Below, piece by piece: positions 37,407 through 48,976 of a stretch of 64,000 bases of DNA. The notes under the pieces were generated by a model. It saw only the letters and a program-made list of their open reading frames with translations, did not search any database and was not told the origin of the DNA. The position numbers and the translations under genes were made by a program. Location of the stretch: assembly GCF_000001735.4 (NCBI RefSeq), contig NC_003071.7, positions 1,375,001-1,439,000 of the forward strand. The letters run 5' to 3'. Positions within the stretch are counted from its first letter, which is position 1; every line of letters begins with the position of its first letter. This DNA is from Arabidopsis thaliana (lineage: Eukaryota; Streptophyta; Magnoliopsida; Brassicales; Brassicaceae).

Positions 37407-38650
37407 TGTAACGCCCGTGAACCGGAAAATCGGTTAGGATTTGTATTTAAATTGTCCGGTTTAATCGATTGGATTAATTGGAAACCTTAGAGTGTGCCTG
37501 TAAAAGAAGAAAACTCGAAATTAGGGTTTTATTTAGCCATTTTTCGTTTTATAAAGGAGAAAAAGAGAGAGAAGGAGAAAAACTAGAATTGTTAGGGTTT
37601 TGGAGGAAATGTTTTCGACAAATCAAATCGTTGTCAAAGGTAACGAAATTTGGTAGGGTTATTCCCAAGTTTTTTTATTGTTATTCTCCAGTTTACAGAA
37701 GTGGTTTTGGATTAAAATTGGTTGAGTTATTCTCAGTTTCGTGAGACATGTTTTCTCAGACGCGAATTAGGAGCAGCGGGGATTGTAACTGCGATCGTAG
37801 TCTCATCTTGTTTCCGATCGGCAAGAGTTTTTGTGGGAGCTTTTTGACGTCTAAGGATAGCGTTTCCCCAGAGGGATTTAATAGTTAACGGGTAGTTTGT
37901 ATTTTAGGGTTCGTCTTTGAGACTGTTTGTTTTTGTTTTTCATGTCCAGTTTGCTTCAAAGGTTGCTTTTGGTTGTGACATGTTGTAGGACGTTTCTGAA
38001 CTGTTTCAGACGCAAGGAGAGTCTCTCCTGTGTTTAATTGTTGTTAGAATCAATTTGTTAAGGTGAGTGCGTGACCATGAGCTTATCTGAGCGATTGGGT
38101 TGTATGTTTTGTTTTGTATGATGATATGTATGTGTGGTAAATGTGTTTTGAGTGAATTGTTCGATGACTGGTTTGTTTGTGTTGTATTTGTGATTATACC
38201 CTTTTATTTGCTTGTGTGTATAGCTCGTAGATGGGAGGATCGCCTCACTAAGTATTTATGATAATACTTACGCATCTCAATGTATTGTTGATGCAGGTCT
38301 CTGAGAGAGGGACTGTTGTGACTGTTGAGATCAAAGCAGCTGAGATGCTTGTGGTTCAGCTAAAGTGTGATCGTGGAATCATGGTAAGGAAGAGAGGATG
38401 ATCTAGGAACTCGTTTGGTTTATTGTTATGTTTTGGTTATTGAAACCGGTTAGGGTTGTGTTACGATTGTTAGTCATTCTTGGTTTTGTTGGTTGAATTA
38501 TTTATTTATTCATAAAATAGTATTTTTGACTTGCGGTTTAATTGTTGCTTTATTGGTTGGTTTAATTAGATATTTATGAAAATATTTAATTATGTTTAAA
38601 AAAAAATGGGTCGGGTTGTTTCAGGAATATTATATCAGCCCAAATGAGGC
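37407..38650 (+). mobile_element. Possible gypsy-type solo LTR
   Basis: The stretch opens with TGTAACGCCCGTGAACCGG, a start common in plant gypsy LTRs, and is GC-richer than its surroundings. It includes ggaggatcgcctcactaag and atgataatacttacgcatc. No gag-pol coding follows. The 3' border and a target duplication could not be fixed, so the end is approximate. Confidence 0.4.
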
Positions 38651-38822
38651 AATGAAACCATCGACATGTCATTTATCTGGATTAAAATTTTTGTTTACGG
38701 TTTTCAAACGATGTTGTAGCTTTGAAGCCATTTAAATTGTTCAAATTTTTTGTATGAAAATGTTTAAAATTTATTTTTAACAGGTAACAATTTTAGTGTT
38801 GGTTGTGTTAGCTATATATATA

Positions 38823-39437
38823 CAGTAGAAACTCCATAAATTAATAATATAAATACGATAAATTAATAAATTATGTCGGTCCCAAGTTAGGCCAATGTAA
38901 AAAATAATCAAAATCGATACGATAATAAGATAATAATTTTTTTGAAATCTCTATGTAAAAACATGGTCTCAACGATATCATAAATTAATTATCGCAAATC
39001 TTAAGCATACTTTTTAAGATAATCTAGTATGATATGATCTAGTGTTGTTTGTCTTTTCTTAAAATAAGAATCTTGTTGAAGTCCATCTATAATATTCTTT
39101 ATTGCATCAAATTTTTGGTGTTGTCTTCTCGACATGCATCCAAAAGTTGTGAAGAGTTCTTACGTGTCACTATTTCCAAAAGATTCACATTGTCGTTTTC
39201 AACTTCTTTACCAACATTATAGACAGAAATCATAATTTCTTCTAAAAACTCTGAATTTTTGAGTATGTTTCATTTTCACCCGAATAATCGACTATTAATA
39301 TTTATTCTATATCGAAAGAATATAGTATTATATTTTGCTTAATTATTTCTATAAATTGATAAATTAATTTATAGGATAAGTTAATATCAGTATAAATTAA
39401 CAAAATTTTATGGTCTTAATATTATTAATTTATAGAG

Positions 39438-39446
<9 letters not shown>
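38823..39446 (-). mobile_element. pogo/Emigrant-like DNA transposon relic
   Basis: Left terminus CAGTAGAAACTCCATAAATT and, on minus from the right, TTAGAAACTCTATAAATTAA form terminal inverted repeats of the pogo/Emigrant type (family consensus starts CAGTAAAACCTCTATAAATT). TA flanks the left end. On minus the interior keeps a decayed coding tail near 39030-39230 with words like NVNLLEIVT and LLDACRED, as in the C-terminus of pogo-like transposases. A (TA)n run occupies 39446-39478. Confidence 0.7.
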
Positions 39447-39479
<33 letters not shown>

Positions 39480-39481
<2 letters not shown>

Positions 39482-40159
39482 GGTTTTATAATCATGGTGT
39501 TTCACATTTACCCTTAACTAGAAGCTTCCCCTCACCTAAAACTCTCGTATATTCTTTTCTCTCAAATAAAGTCACTTTCAAATCAGGGTCCATTCACCAT
39601 CTTATATGTGACCTTGAGCAAATCCTTGAGCAAATTCTTCCGTTAGGATCAAACAAAACAAACATCATTTTACTGGGTAAGTACCTCACAAAAGTGATTT
39701 GGCGATAAAGTCTAGATTGTTTAGAATGTGATAACACCTATAACAAGCTCCACCGATAAGTAAAATCTCTTGCGGTTAATTTGGGTTCTTCTAACTCGAC
39801 TTTATCTCCATTTATGACAATACGGGGCGCAAGACTTCTTATTCGAAGAGAAAACCCTAAGCCACTACCATAATGCACACCTTTCCTCTCTTCCACTTTT
39901 TTTACTAATGTACTGTCAGACTATTAGGCAAATTGTTGGAGATAAATTATGTTTAAAATATGGGCGTTAATCTTGTGAGAAATCTTCGAAGATTGATATT
40001 TCGCCTCAATCTTTCTTAAAACACCCATGACCAAGATCGTTCTTTTTGTAAAATTTACTAATGACTGCCTAGTCAAACTCAAACCCGACTCTTGCTTTCA
40101 AATAATAACTTCGCATTGAGCCACAATAAATTTAAGTTTAAGGACCACCATTGCAATCT
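39480..40159. other. Intergenic DNA with a GC-richer block
   Basis: No gene is supported. 39500-39920 has near-normal base composition and a partly open minus frame (APRIVINGDKVELEEP near 39800), but stops interrupt it and I do not recognise it. Confidence 0.3.
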
Positions 40160-40226
40160 TAATCATAGCATAGTGCTAAAGGTTGAAAGCTTTTGACTTT
40201 CCCAATCATGGGTTCGATCACCTACT
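40160..40226 (+). repeat. tRNA-like A and B boxes
   Basis: tagcatagtgct fits the tRNA A-box at ten of twelve positions and gggttcgatcacc fits the B-box; the spacing is about 40 bases. No acceptor stem pairs, so this is a SINE head or tRNA relic rather than a tRNA gene. Confidence 0.35.
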
Positions 40227-41994
40227 TACTTATGTATTCTAGGGTCTCTTTTTTTTGTTTCCATGTTCTCTTGGGGTTCTTTTTAAAAAGAAAAATATAA
40301 ACATATATACAAAACATTATGTTTATTAAAACTTGTTTGTTTCAATATTTCCCTTTTGTCGTTGCTTTTATATACATGTTCACCTCATTTATTTTACTAA
40401 TTTTACACCTTATCTTTAATCATTTAATATTTGTCTAACATTTTTCATTTGTCTATATAGTTTATTTTTTGTTGATTTTAAGACTTTAAGAATTAAGAAT
40501 AGTTTGAATTATTTAGAAATGAAATGTTTTCGTATAATTAAAAATCAAAACTTACAAGAAATTATCATATTGTATATATCAAAGAACAAAATTTATATGA
40601 AAGTTGTAAAGTAGATAGTCAGTCAATTAAATATTAAGTTTCCAACAAACGTTACAATTTAAAATCATGCTTTAGGCCTCCAAATTTAATGGACTAGCCC
40701 TACCGCATTAATTGGTCAGTTCCAAGTTCCTACGATGCCGAGTAGCAAACGTAGAATGTAAGTAACCAAAATGTACGAATTATACTATTTGTTCATATTA
40801 ACTCAGAGCATGCTGTTTACTTTATTAAAAAAATACTTACACTATTTCATAAAATGGCATTACGCGAATTGCAAATAATATAATGGGTAAAACATGTAAA
40901 ATCTAAACATGCTGTTTTAGCAATTGTCATTTTGTAACATATCACAGTTTCTTTTCATTAAAAACACGTATCATGATTTTACAAATATCATATAGTAAAG
41001 TTATGTTTTAAGAGAAAACAATATTCCATTCATATTCTTTTAAAAAGGAGTAGAATCTATGATCCGGTAAGGTCTTATTGCACACGCGAACATGAAGATA
41101 ACGTAATGGACCAATGATTATTAATTTTTGTCACAGGACCAATGATAAAATGACAAATTAGACAACATCCTAAGTTTTATATGATTCCCAAATGGACCCA
41201 TCTCTCCTTTTCTTTATGTTCGAGAATATGCAATTGCTACCAACACTTGCAAACGCATGCGTGCGTGGAAGGTACTTTAATTGTTTGGGATGCTAACTAA
41301 AGGTGATATATGAACATGAGACCCCGAACTCATATGTCATGATTTTTACCACTTTTGATTTTAGTTTCTATATGTTTTAGTTCTTTATTCAGTAATTTCT
41401 GGTCAATGGATGCTTTGGAGCAAAATTGGAGTTTTTGAACAGAATTATGTCATTGTAAGATGAAAATGTTTTTTCATTTTTCATTTTGTTTTTAAACTTT
41501 TATGAGAAAGTATGAAAATGTTGTTTCATGCATGCAGAAGCGTCTAAAACTTGGCATTCCTAAGAGACCTTCCGACATTCAGATTTATCTCAGTTTTTTT
41601 TTTTCTGTGGTGGTTTTTGAGATCATTTGCAGTTATGTGTTTCTGAATTTGAAAACATGTCATTCTAAAATCTGAAACAGATTCAAGAACACCTGTGCCA
41701 TCGACACCTTAAGTGTCTATCGATTTTGGCCCAAAAGATGAAGTAACATCGAGGAAAATAAATCAAGTTGTGGATCGCCTTTCCCAACGCGAAAATAAAT
41801 CGTCCTTATGCACTAGTTGTAAAAACGTTATTTTTTTTTAATATAATTTAACATTAGATTCAAAAAAAAAAAAATTGTCTCCATGTCTATATTTATCTTT
41901 AGTGTTTTCTTATAGTTTCATACTTACTACGTACACATTATATTTTCTTAACCTTCCTATTTTCATTATGTTTTCTTTCTCTATACTAGAGAAT
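40227..41994. other. AT-rich intergenic DNA
   Basis: No gene is seen. Only AT-rich sequence with short A and T runs. Confidence 0.5.
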
Positions 41995-42403
41995 GCTTTG
42001 GTCCGTTTAATTTTTTATTTTCTATAATCTAGTACCGCTCTTGTGATTACATTATATATAGTTCAATAATCACTGAGTCAATTTTATAGCTTGTTCCTCC
42101 TTTTCATTTTTCTTTTACTAAATTTTGTCTATGACTTATAAATACATAGACAATACTTGGGCCCTTAAACACATAATACCAACCGAACTTATAGCCTTGC
42201 TCTATTACCATTCAACAAAAATTTAAAAGCAATAGAGTTTCATTTTATTGAAAACAAAACAGAACAAAGAAAGACCGACCAAGAAATAACGATTACATCA
42301 CATGCATTTTAAACTTCATCTTATTAAAACTCATCAAACGTCTCCTTATTCATAACTCATAAGGTTGTTTGATCGATGACAGAAAAGTAGAGAATAGAGA
42401 TAT

Positions 42404-44156
42404 TTAAATGGGAACAATGTTGGTCACAGAGACCTTCACCATTTCAGCTTCAAAGATAATGGAATCATTCACCGAATACCCTTTCGATGCATCATTGAAT
42501 TCTGCTAACGATATGATAGTGTTAACTCCCACACCATAATCGCTTCGAGTAGGGTACCAAGCTGCAGCTGCAAAACAAGAAACAAAAAATAACTTATATC
42601 AACTATTAACTTTATTCAAACACTCGTGGACATTAACATGTTTTACTTATTATTTTTGGTTAGTACTTACAATATATTTGTGCGTGGTTGGAGCTTCGTT
42701 GATTCTTTAACCGCAGATTAACCGCTCCCCAAGTGTTTGTAGCAACTGCGTTTGGCTTATGGCCTTGAGCATATAGGAAGATTGGGATCGCTTGTGATCT
42801 TCCATCACCAGTACCTTTTGGGTTAAATCCTAATCTCCTGATTATACATCAACCAAAAACCGTTATTATACTTGACCACGGCAAAAAAATTCACATAATG
42901 GGTGCAATCTTTATGATTTTTTCCGGAATAAGGTCTAAATGATATGGTTACCAAAAAAAAACTAACCAATATCGGTCTTCAACAAGAAAATCATCAGAGT
43001 AATAGAATTTATCTTCCAAGTTAGAGAAATGAAGTATCTTCCAAGTGAAAACATTGTTTGGAGGGTTGGATATGAATGTGACTTTCTCTTGTACTTGGAC
43101 CGCTGTGCCGCTGAAGATCTCAGCACCAAAAGAAGCAATGTCCTGCTCAAGATAACCTTCGTTCGTGTCAAGGAATGTTGTAAGAGGAATCAATTTTCCG
43201 TATCCCCACTCTTTTTTCGCATCATTGTATCGTTTCACTATTCCATCTACAATCCACAATTTTGCAAAAACATGCAAGTCACAATCAACTCATCGGTTCA
43301 TAGAAAATGTTAAGACAAATCTTTGAAATCTACAGTCACACCTTTAACAATCAAATACTTGCGTTGCTTCCCATTGTAGACAAAGAGTTTGAGTTCAACA
43401 TTGACTTCCCAGCCTTTTGGAAGAGATTCTGTCTCTTCGATCCTCACGTAAAGTGAAATATGGTTATTTCCACCATCGTTTTGATTACCATTAACATACA
43501 AAACTAATCTCCTGATTCATTTTTATGTTCACATCAAAATAAACTCAAATATATATCTGAAAAGTGAAAAAAACAGTGGAAGTGTAGTTCTTTACCATTT
43601 GTAACCACCGGCCTCAAAGACCGAGGATTCGTAGGGTTCTCCTCTCCCTTTGATCACGGAGAAACTTGTTATTGTCAGTATCTTGTTTGATGGTCGCTCA
43701 TCTCTCCACATTCCTGTCACTCCAGTAAAAAAAGAGAATCAAAAAAAAAAAATTCCAAGAAAATCAAGAAACTGGTTTTAGTGTTTAACCACCTCCTTGC
43801 CCCTGATTTCCGCCGCCTGTCCCTGAGCCACAACCAGAACCAGGACCTCCTCCTCCGCCAGGACGAGGACCTCTTGGGCCACTCCAAGGACCAGGACCAG
43901 GGCCTCCTCCTCCACCAGGACGAGGACCTCTTGGGCCACTCCAAGGACCAGGGCCTCTTGGGCCAAAACCAGGACCTCTCGGGCCCCGGCCACCAAAACC
44001 AGGACCTCCTGGACCAAAACCAGGACCTCCTGGACCAAAACCAGGACCTCCTGGGCCAAAACCAGGACCTCCTGGACCAAAACCAGGACCTCCTCCGCGG
44101 CCACCAAAACCACGACCGCCTCTACCAGGGCCACCACCACAACCTCCTCTATTCAT
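42404..44156 (-). CDS. TRAF-like (double MATH) protein with Gly-rich N-terminus, copy A
   Basis: Exons on minus: 43793-44156, 43596-43713, 43342-43511, 42967-43246, 42671-42837, 42404-42567; GT..AG, phases agree, 420 aa. Residues 1-121 are Gly/Pro-rich with tandem GPGGPGF units and a duplicated GPWSGPRGPRPGGGGG block. Two MATH/TRAF-C domains follow: about 125-215 (NKILTITSFSVI, YVNGNQNDGGNNHISLYVRI) and about 275-420 (FTWKILHFSNL, RYWRLGFNPKGTGDGRSQAI). Plant MATH proteins bind partners, some as ligase adaptors; this class has no known enzymatic activity. Gene order after AIR3 suggests AT2G04170. An alternative exon 1 donor three codons-worth of bases away (GGTG then GT at 43789) would keep the frame. 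Confidence 0.92.
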
Positions 44157-44545
44157 AGGATTGGTTTAAACCTGATGAGGAAAGACTTGAGTTACTTACC
44201 TCGTACGAAGATTTCAGGATATATTTTTATGAGTTTGCTTGAACTAGTGAACTATAACTAAATCGAATACTTATACCTTTTTACCAAAAGAAAAAGAAAA
44301 ACTGTTATTATTATTAAGAAAACTACGTTGTTAATATTAATGTTAAAACGTTTAGTAAAAAGCCAATGGATTTGTCCAAAAACTAAACAAAATCCTATGT
44401 ATAAAAATGCTTTAAAAAAATGAGAAACAAACAAAAATACCTGTTGAATTGGGCACTGAGCGAAAGAAGAATCGATAAAGAGAAAAACGAGAGTTATGAA
44501 ACCATTTTTTGAGATCTGATTTTTTTCTTTCTTGGCCAAGTCTTC

Positions 44546-44553
44546 ATTTATAC
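44546..44553 (-). promoter_or_regulatory. TATA box of TRAF-like gene A
   Basis: Minus-strand GTGTATAAATGAAG fits a TATA box. It lies 390 bases before the start codon; the interval contains a plausible leader intron (donor CAACAG then GTATTT near 44441, acceptor CATCAG near 44171). Confidence 0.5.
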
Positions 44554-44710
44554 ACAGAGACGAATCTTTTTCTTGAGGCAAACGAGACGTATCGTGTTAC
44601 TTATTGACCGAGCTCATAATTACAATATAAAAAGACTGAATATGGATACATCGTGCCAAAAACAATACTATAATTATTAATATATGACTACACACAAGTC
44701 TACACATACA

Positions 44711-45598
44711 TTATTACTTTGTTATTAGGGATATTATTGTTTGACTTTGAATGTGCTATGCATACATTGTTATTAGGAATATTACTTACTACATAACATA
44801 CATATTCTTGTGAGATTTGTTTTGGTTATTGCTATTTGATTTGTTTTGGATACATTGTGCGTATCCATGAACTTTTGCTTACACATATTTTTTTTGTATT
44901 TGTATTACATTCATATTATATAGATATAATATTAGTTTCATATACATACTTTGTATATATAGTTTTGTGTACATATTATATACATACTAGTTTTGTGTGA
45001 AAATTTCATACTAGCTAAACTTTATTTTTTTCATACTACACCTCTAAAATAGAGTCTCCATCCAATAAGTTCTTTTCGAATAAGTGAGTGCGTTTCGAAT
45101 AAGTTCTTTTTATGAACATGGTTTGCATTTTTTGATTATTTTTAAAAATATGTATTCGGTGGAACCGAAGTTTCTTTATAAGCTTTCTATTTTCTTTTGT
45201 TGTGTTGGCTCACGTTCACAAGTCATTGTCATTTATGAGATTACTTCAATAAAACGAACCAAAGGTTTTGGCTTTATTTTATGTTTCGTGTCAGTGAACG
45301 AGGATCTACTATTATATTTGTGTTTAACTGTTCAAGTATCTTTTTTTTATCATACTTTCGGTTATGTTCGGAGAATTCATCTTTTTCTTAAGGATTTGTT
45401 GTTATGTAATTTGTTTACTTTCAGGACTTGGGGTCTTAATTTAAATGGATCTGATGAGTTTTAGGCATATGCCACAATGCTGGTAATTTTGAGGAAGGAT
45501 AAATTAATTTTATCCAACACAATTTCTGTGTCCAAAGGTCTTTCAAAAGGGGATGGGACCTGAAGGAATACTCCAAAAAAAAAAAAATTAGAATAATT
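44711..45598. other. Intergenic DNA, possible LINE ORF1 relic at the end
   Basis: No gene is supported. The last 400 bp before the LINE ORF2 start have a semi-open plus frame (45084-45464) ending near a Cys/His-poor region; it may be a decayed LINE ORF1, but no zinc knuckle is clear. Confidence 0.3.
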
Positions 45599-45657
45599 TA
45601 TGAAAATTTTGAGTTGGAATTGTCTTTTTTTTTTTTGTCAAAAAACTTTGTTTTCAT

Positions 45658-46761
45658 TTAATCACTCAAACTTAGTACAAGGCTTAGGAGAATATCATTC
45701 TCAGAGTTTAGTACAACAAAGATAAAAACAATAAAGATAGAAGTACAATAGTCCGATGATAAAACCATGCTAGCTCGGAGACAAGAGTTGTAGAACACAA
45801 TGCCACATGCGAGAAGAAGGTAAATCGGAGACACAACCACGATCGATCCGGGAAGTGGAAGATTGGTCATTGTCACAAGACATAATGACGTTGAGAAGGA
45901 GCAAGGGTCTGTAGTCAAACTCAAAAAAATCGCTGAAGCAATAACCAGGGTTCGCAAGAGATATGTATGAAACTGCAACAAAACAGGTGGATTCTCTCTC
46001 GCATAATGTCCTTGACTATGGAGATTAAGAATGTCACACAAAGTTAGTCTTTGGTTTAACACAAGTAGAAGATTACCAGACCTGAGCTTCAAGGTTTTCA
46101 TGAGCATAAGGAGTTTATCACTGAAATTGATAGATTTCACAAGAGAGAACTCGGTGAACAAAGGAGACGGAGATTGGAAGGTGAGAAAGCTGCGGTAATC
46201 ACCGTACCTTGGTGATGAGATCATAATGCCGCACTTTCTCAACCTTTGTAAATGGCTTCGATAAAGGGATCTAGAAAAAAGAGTAGAATCCCTAGGTGAC
46301 TCTAATAACCAGGTTCTCAAAGAAGGCTTGTACAAGCAGAGCAACGATGATTGATTATGGATTAATTGACATCTAACAATTATTTTCAGCAATCGAGACA
46401 AACGTTGGCAGAGAAAAAACAGGGGAAAGTTTAGCCAAAACTTGGGCCTAATGGATAAAGGAGGTGGGCCGTCACTTATGACAATGGGCCAAGAGAGAAA
46501 TGGGCTGAAATGGGGGAGGCCCAATAACAGGAACCCTAGTGTCTCAGTGGCTGCGATGAAGAGTTGGTGACTGTGGCGGCAGGACTTCGGCGAGTTGAAG
46601 ATCAGAGTGGAATGAAGCTTCACCGGATGTTGTGGCACAAAAGTGGTCCAGAGACTCAAGATAGACGAGTGACGGTACCATTTGGGTTGAGGAACTGCAA
46701 ATTTGGAAGTGAGAGATCTCGTTAGCACTAGGGCGGGGTTAAAATCGTCGACAGTGGCCAT
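45658..46761 (-). CDS. Hypothetical 367-codon ORF in retroposon
   Basis: The frame starts at the ATG at 46761 (MATVDDFNPALVLTRSLTSK) and stops at 45658, about 32 bases before the poly(A) tail; the frame is also open upstream to 46824 without an ATG. The product is rich in Leu, Ser and Arg, with hydrophobic C-terminal stretches (YLLLACGIVFYNSC, IFIVFIFVVLNS). I recognise no domain. The minus strand here is pyrimidine-rich, which lowers stop frequency, so the open frame may be chance. Alternatively it is a captured or processed host transcript. Confidence 0.3.
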   Translation of the reverse strand: MATVDDFNPALVLTRSLTSKFAVPQPKWYRHSSILSLWTTFVPQHPVKLHSTLIFNSPKSCRHSHQLFIAATETLGFLLLGLPHFSPFLSWPIVISDGPPPLSIRPKFWLNFPLFFLCQRLSRLLKIIVRCQLIHNQSSLLCLYKPSLRTWLLESPRDSTLFSRSLYRSHLQRLRKCGIMISSPRYGDYRSFLTFQSPSPLFTEFSLVKSINFSDKLLMLMKTLKLRSGNLLLVLNQRLTLCDILNLHSQGHYARENPPVLLQFHTYLLRTLVIASAIFLSLTTDPCSFSTSLCLVTMTNLPLPGSIVVVSPIYLLLACGIVFYNSCLRASMVLSSDYCTSIFIVFIFVVLNSENDILLSLVLSLSD

Positions 46762-46936
46762 TGGAGTAGATCGACGGAGTGAAGCAATGTTGAAGGGTAT
46801 GGGTAAGTGATCTCCGAGAATCAAAGATGGATTTAATGGAGGGTTGCTGTGGTGGTCGGGAAGATGGAGAGAAAAGCTTAGAAGAGTTACAAAAGTGATG
46901 CAAAGATAATAGAGATTGAAGCGACTTGGGATCTCC

Positions 46937-46969
46937 CGACGCCGGTGAGCATCTTGCTCACCGGCGTCG
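46937..46969. other. Perfect 15-bp hairpin near retroposon 5' end
   Basis: cgacgccggtgagca pairs exactly with tgctcaccggcgtcg around a three-base loop tct. It is the most GC-rich palindrome in the window and lies about 80 bases from the 5' end of the retroposon transcript. Confidence 0.9.
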
Positions 46970-47063
46970 AAAAGTTTGATTGGGAAGCTGTCCTCGAAAA
47001 TGGTGCCCGAGAGAGAAAACTGAATAAGCAGAACTTCAGAACCTTTTTGAGTTGGAATTGTCT

Positions 47064-47812
47064 AGGATTAGGAAATATGGCAACCATTGGATATTTAAGG
47101 GATTTTTGGAAAAAATATCGATCAGATTTTTTATTTCTCTCGGAAACAAAATAATCTACGTTATATATGAAAATATTTGTTGGTCACTTGGAAAAATTTA
47201 ACAATGGTTGACCCTATTGGTTATAGTGGGGGATTAGCTCTGTTTTATAATAATGATTATTATGTCTCAATCATTTTTCAAAGTAATCGGTTAATTGATA
47301 TTGAACCAGTTTATAAAGGAAAAACTATTTGTCTTATGTTTGTATATGGAGACCCGATACCAAAAAATAGAGATCAAGTTTGGGAACGATTAACACGAAT
47401 TGGTACGACTCGGGATACACCTTGGTTTTTAATTGGCGATTTTAATGCATTAACATGTAACCATGAAAAATGAGGGGGCAGTTTAAGACATGCTTCTTCG
47501 TTTATACCTATAAATTTAATAATTCAAGATTGCGGGCTTTTGGAGTTTCTTTATCATGGAGATTGGTTATCTTGGCGGAATTGGCGGGATAAAAAACCAA
47601 TACGGTGTCGGTTGCATAAAGCTTTAACTAATGAAGATTGGCATGATTTATTTAGTAATTCTTTTATTGAATATCTAAAAATGGTAGCTTCCGATCATGC
47701 ACCATTGATAGCCACGATTGCGGATAAGAAATCACGAGGAAAGCAAAATTTTCGGTTTGATAAAAGATGGATAGGCAAAGAAGGGTTATTAGAGGCAATT
47801 TCTACTGGCTGA
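47064..47812 (+). pseudogene. LINE-1 apurinic-type endonuclease
   Basis: After the MKILSWNC start upstream of the insert, the protein continues LGLGNMATIGYLRDFWKKYR and LFLSETK, then a stop and frameshift. Later frames give PWFLIGDFNALT (catalytic GDFN) and MVASDHAPLIATIAD (SDH), the hallmarks of the LINE endonuclease that nicks target DNA. At least three disabling changes are present between 47150 and 47480. Confidence 0.85.
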
Positions 47813-48976
47813 AAACTCGCCACTGGTTCAGGAGAAAGGCAGTTTGTGGAAAAATTAAATAATTGTAGGCGGGCTATCTCCCAATGGCGGAGAGAATTAA
47901 CTCCGTACGAACGAAAGACAATAGAAGATATTAAATATGAATTAAATGCGGCTTTGAGGGATGATTCGAAAACACGGGAAGAGATTACAGATCTAACATT
48001 ACGGCTAAAAGAGGCTTATCGAGATGAGGAACAATATTGGTATCAGAAAAGTCGGAGTCTTTGGATGACTCTAGGGGACAATAATTCGAAATATTTCCAT
48101 GCTCTGACTAATCAGAGACAAGTTAGGAATCGGATAACCGGGTTACATGATGAGAATGGAAAGTGGTCAATATAGGGTCCTTATTAATGGACAACCTAGA
48201 GGACTAATAATACCTGATCGAGGTTTAAGATAAGGGGATCCTCTCTCTCCTTACTTATTCATCGTTTGCACAGAGGTCCGTATAGCGAATATATGGAAAG
48301 CAGAACAAGATAAATTGATCACGGGTAGTAAAGTAGCAACAACGAGCCCTTCCGTGTTTCATTTGTTGTTTGTGGACGATAGTTTTTTTTTTGTAAAGCT
48401 GATAAAGAACAATGAAGAGTAATATTGGGTGTCCTAAAACAATATGAATCAGTATCAGGACAAATGATAAATTTCACAAAATCATCGATCCTGTTCGGGC
48501 ATAAAGTAGATGATGCTATAAAGGAAAAAATTAAATCGACCTTGGGAATTCATAATATTAGAGGTATGGGTTCTTATCTAGGGTTACCTGAGAGTTTAGG
48601 GAGCTCGAAGACAAAGATTTTTTCCTTTGTTAGAGATAGATTACAGACAAGAATAAATGGGTTGTTAGCAAAATTCTAATCGAAAGGAAGGAAAGAAGTG
48701 ATGATTAAATCGGTTGCCGCGGCATTACTAACTTATGTGATGTCTTGCTTTAGGCTTCCAAAAACAATTACTTCCAAGTTAACAAGTGCGATGGCAAGAT
48801 TTTGGTGGAACTCGAATGGGGAATCTAGAGGTATGCATTGGATGGCTTTGAATAAACTGTGTAGTAGTAAATCAGAGGGTGGCTTAGGTTTTCGCGATGT
48901 AGATGATTTTAATTCGGCTTTACTAGCGAAACAGTTATGGCGTCTAATTTTGTTTCCGGATTCTCTTTTTTGCTAA
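47813..48976 (+). pseudogene. LINE-1 reverse transcriptase, N-terminal core deleted
   Basis: The linker (WYQKSRSLWMTLGDNNSKYFH, NRITGLHDENG) ends at 48175; immediately after it the sequence reads INGQPRGLIIPDRGLR and GDPLSPYLFIV, so the fingers and first RT blocks are missing. LLFVDDS replaces the usual FADD box near 48365. Further frames carry GQMINFTKSSILFG, SYLGLPES and [11 protein letters not shown]. The deletion plus frame breaks rule out activity. Confidence 0.85.

Larger units (their letters stand above)
41995..44710. repeat. Segmental duplication, unit A (TRAF-like gene)
   Basis: The TRAF-like gene with its 3' flank (from tttggtccgttta, tgtgattacat, to cttgggcccttaaacacat) and its 5' flank (to gtggatacatcgtgccaaaaa) is repeated at about 51570-55420 in the same orientation. 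The unit has been enlarged in copy B by transposon insertions. Confidence 0.85.
45626..47044 (-). mobile_element. Poly(A) retroposon, 1.42 kb, inserted in LINE ORF2
   Basis: The insert is bounded by an exact 19-bp duplication ttttgagttggaattgtct (45607-45625 and 47045-47063). On minus it ends with gttttttgac and a 12-base poly(A), proof of target-primed retroposition. It encodes no endonuclease or RT, so it was mobilised in trans, as for Sadhu or SINE-like elements. Its 5' end on minus is a pyrimidine-rich leader with a long perfect hairpin, and a 367-codon open frame covers most of the rest. Confidence 0.9.

Noticed and set aside
40160..40226. tRNA gene
   Set aside because: Boxes A and B fit, but no acceptor stem or anticodon arm could be formed.
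43778..44158. Three overlapping long frames on both strands over the Gly-rich exon
   Set aside because: Only the minus frame from 44156 splices into the MATH exons; the others arise from its repeat composition.
44258..44581. 107-codon minus frame upstream of TRAF-like gene A
   Set aside because: It covers the TATA box and leader region; no conserved protein and better explained as 5' flank.
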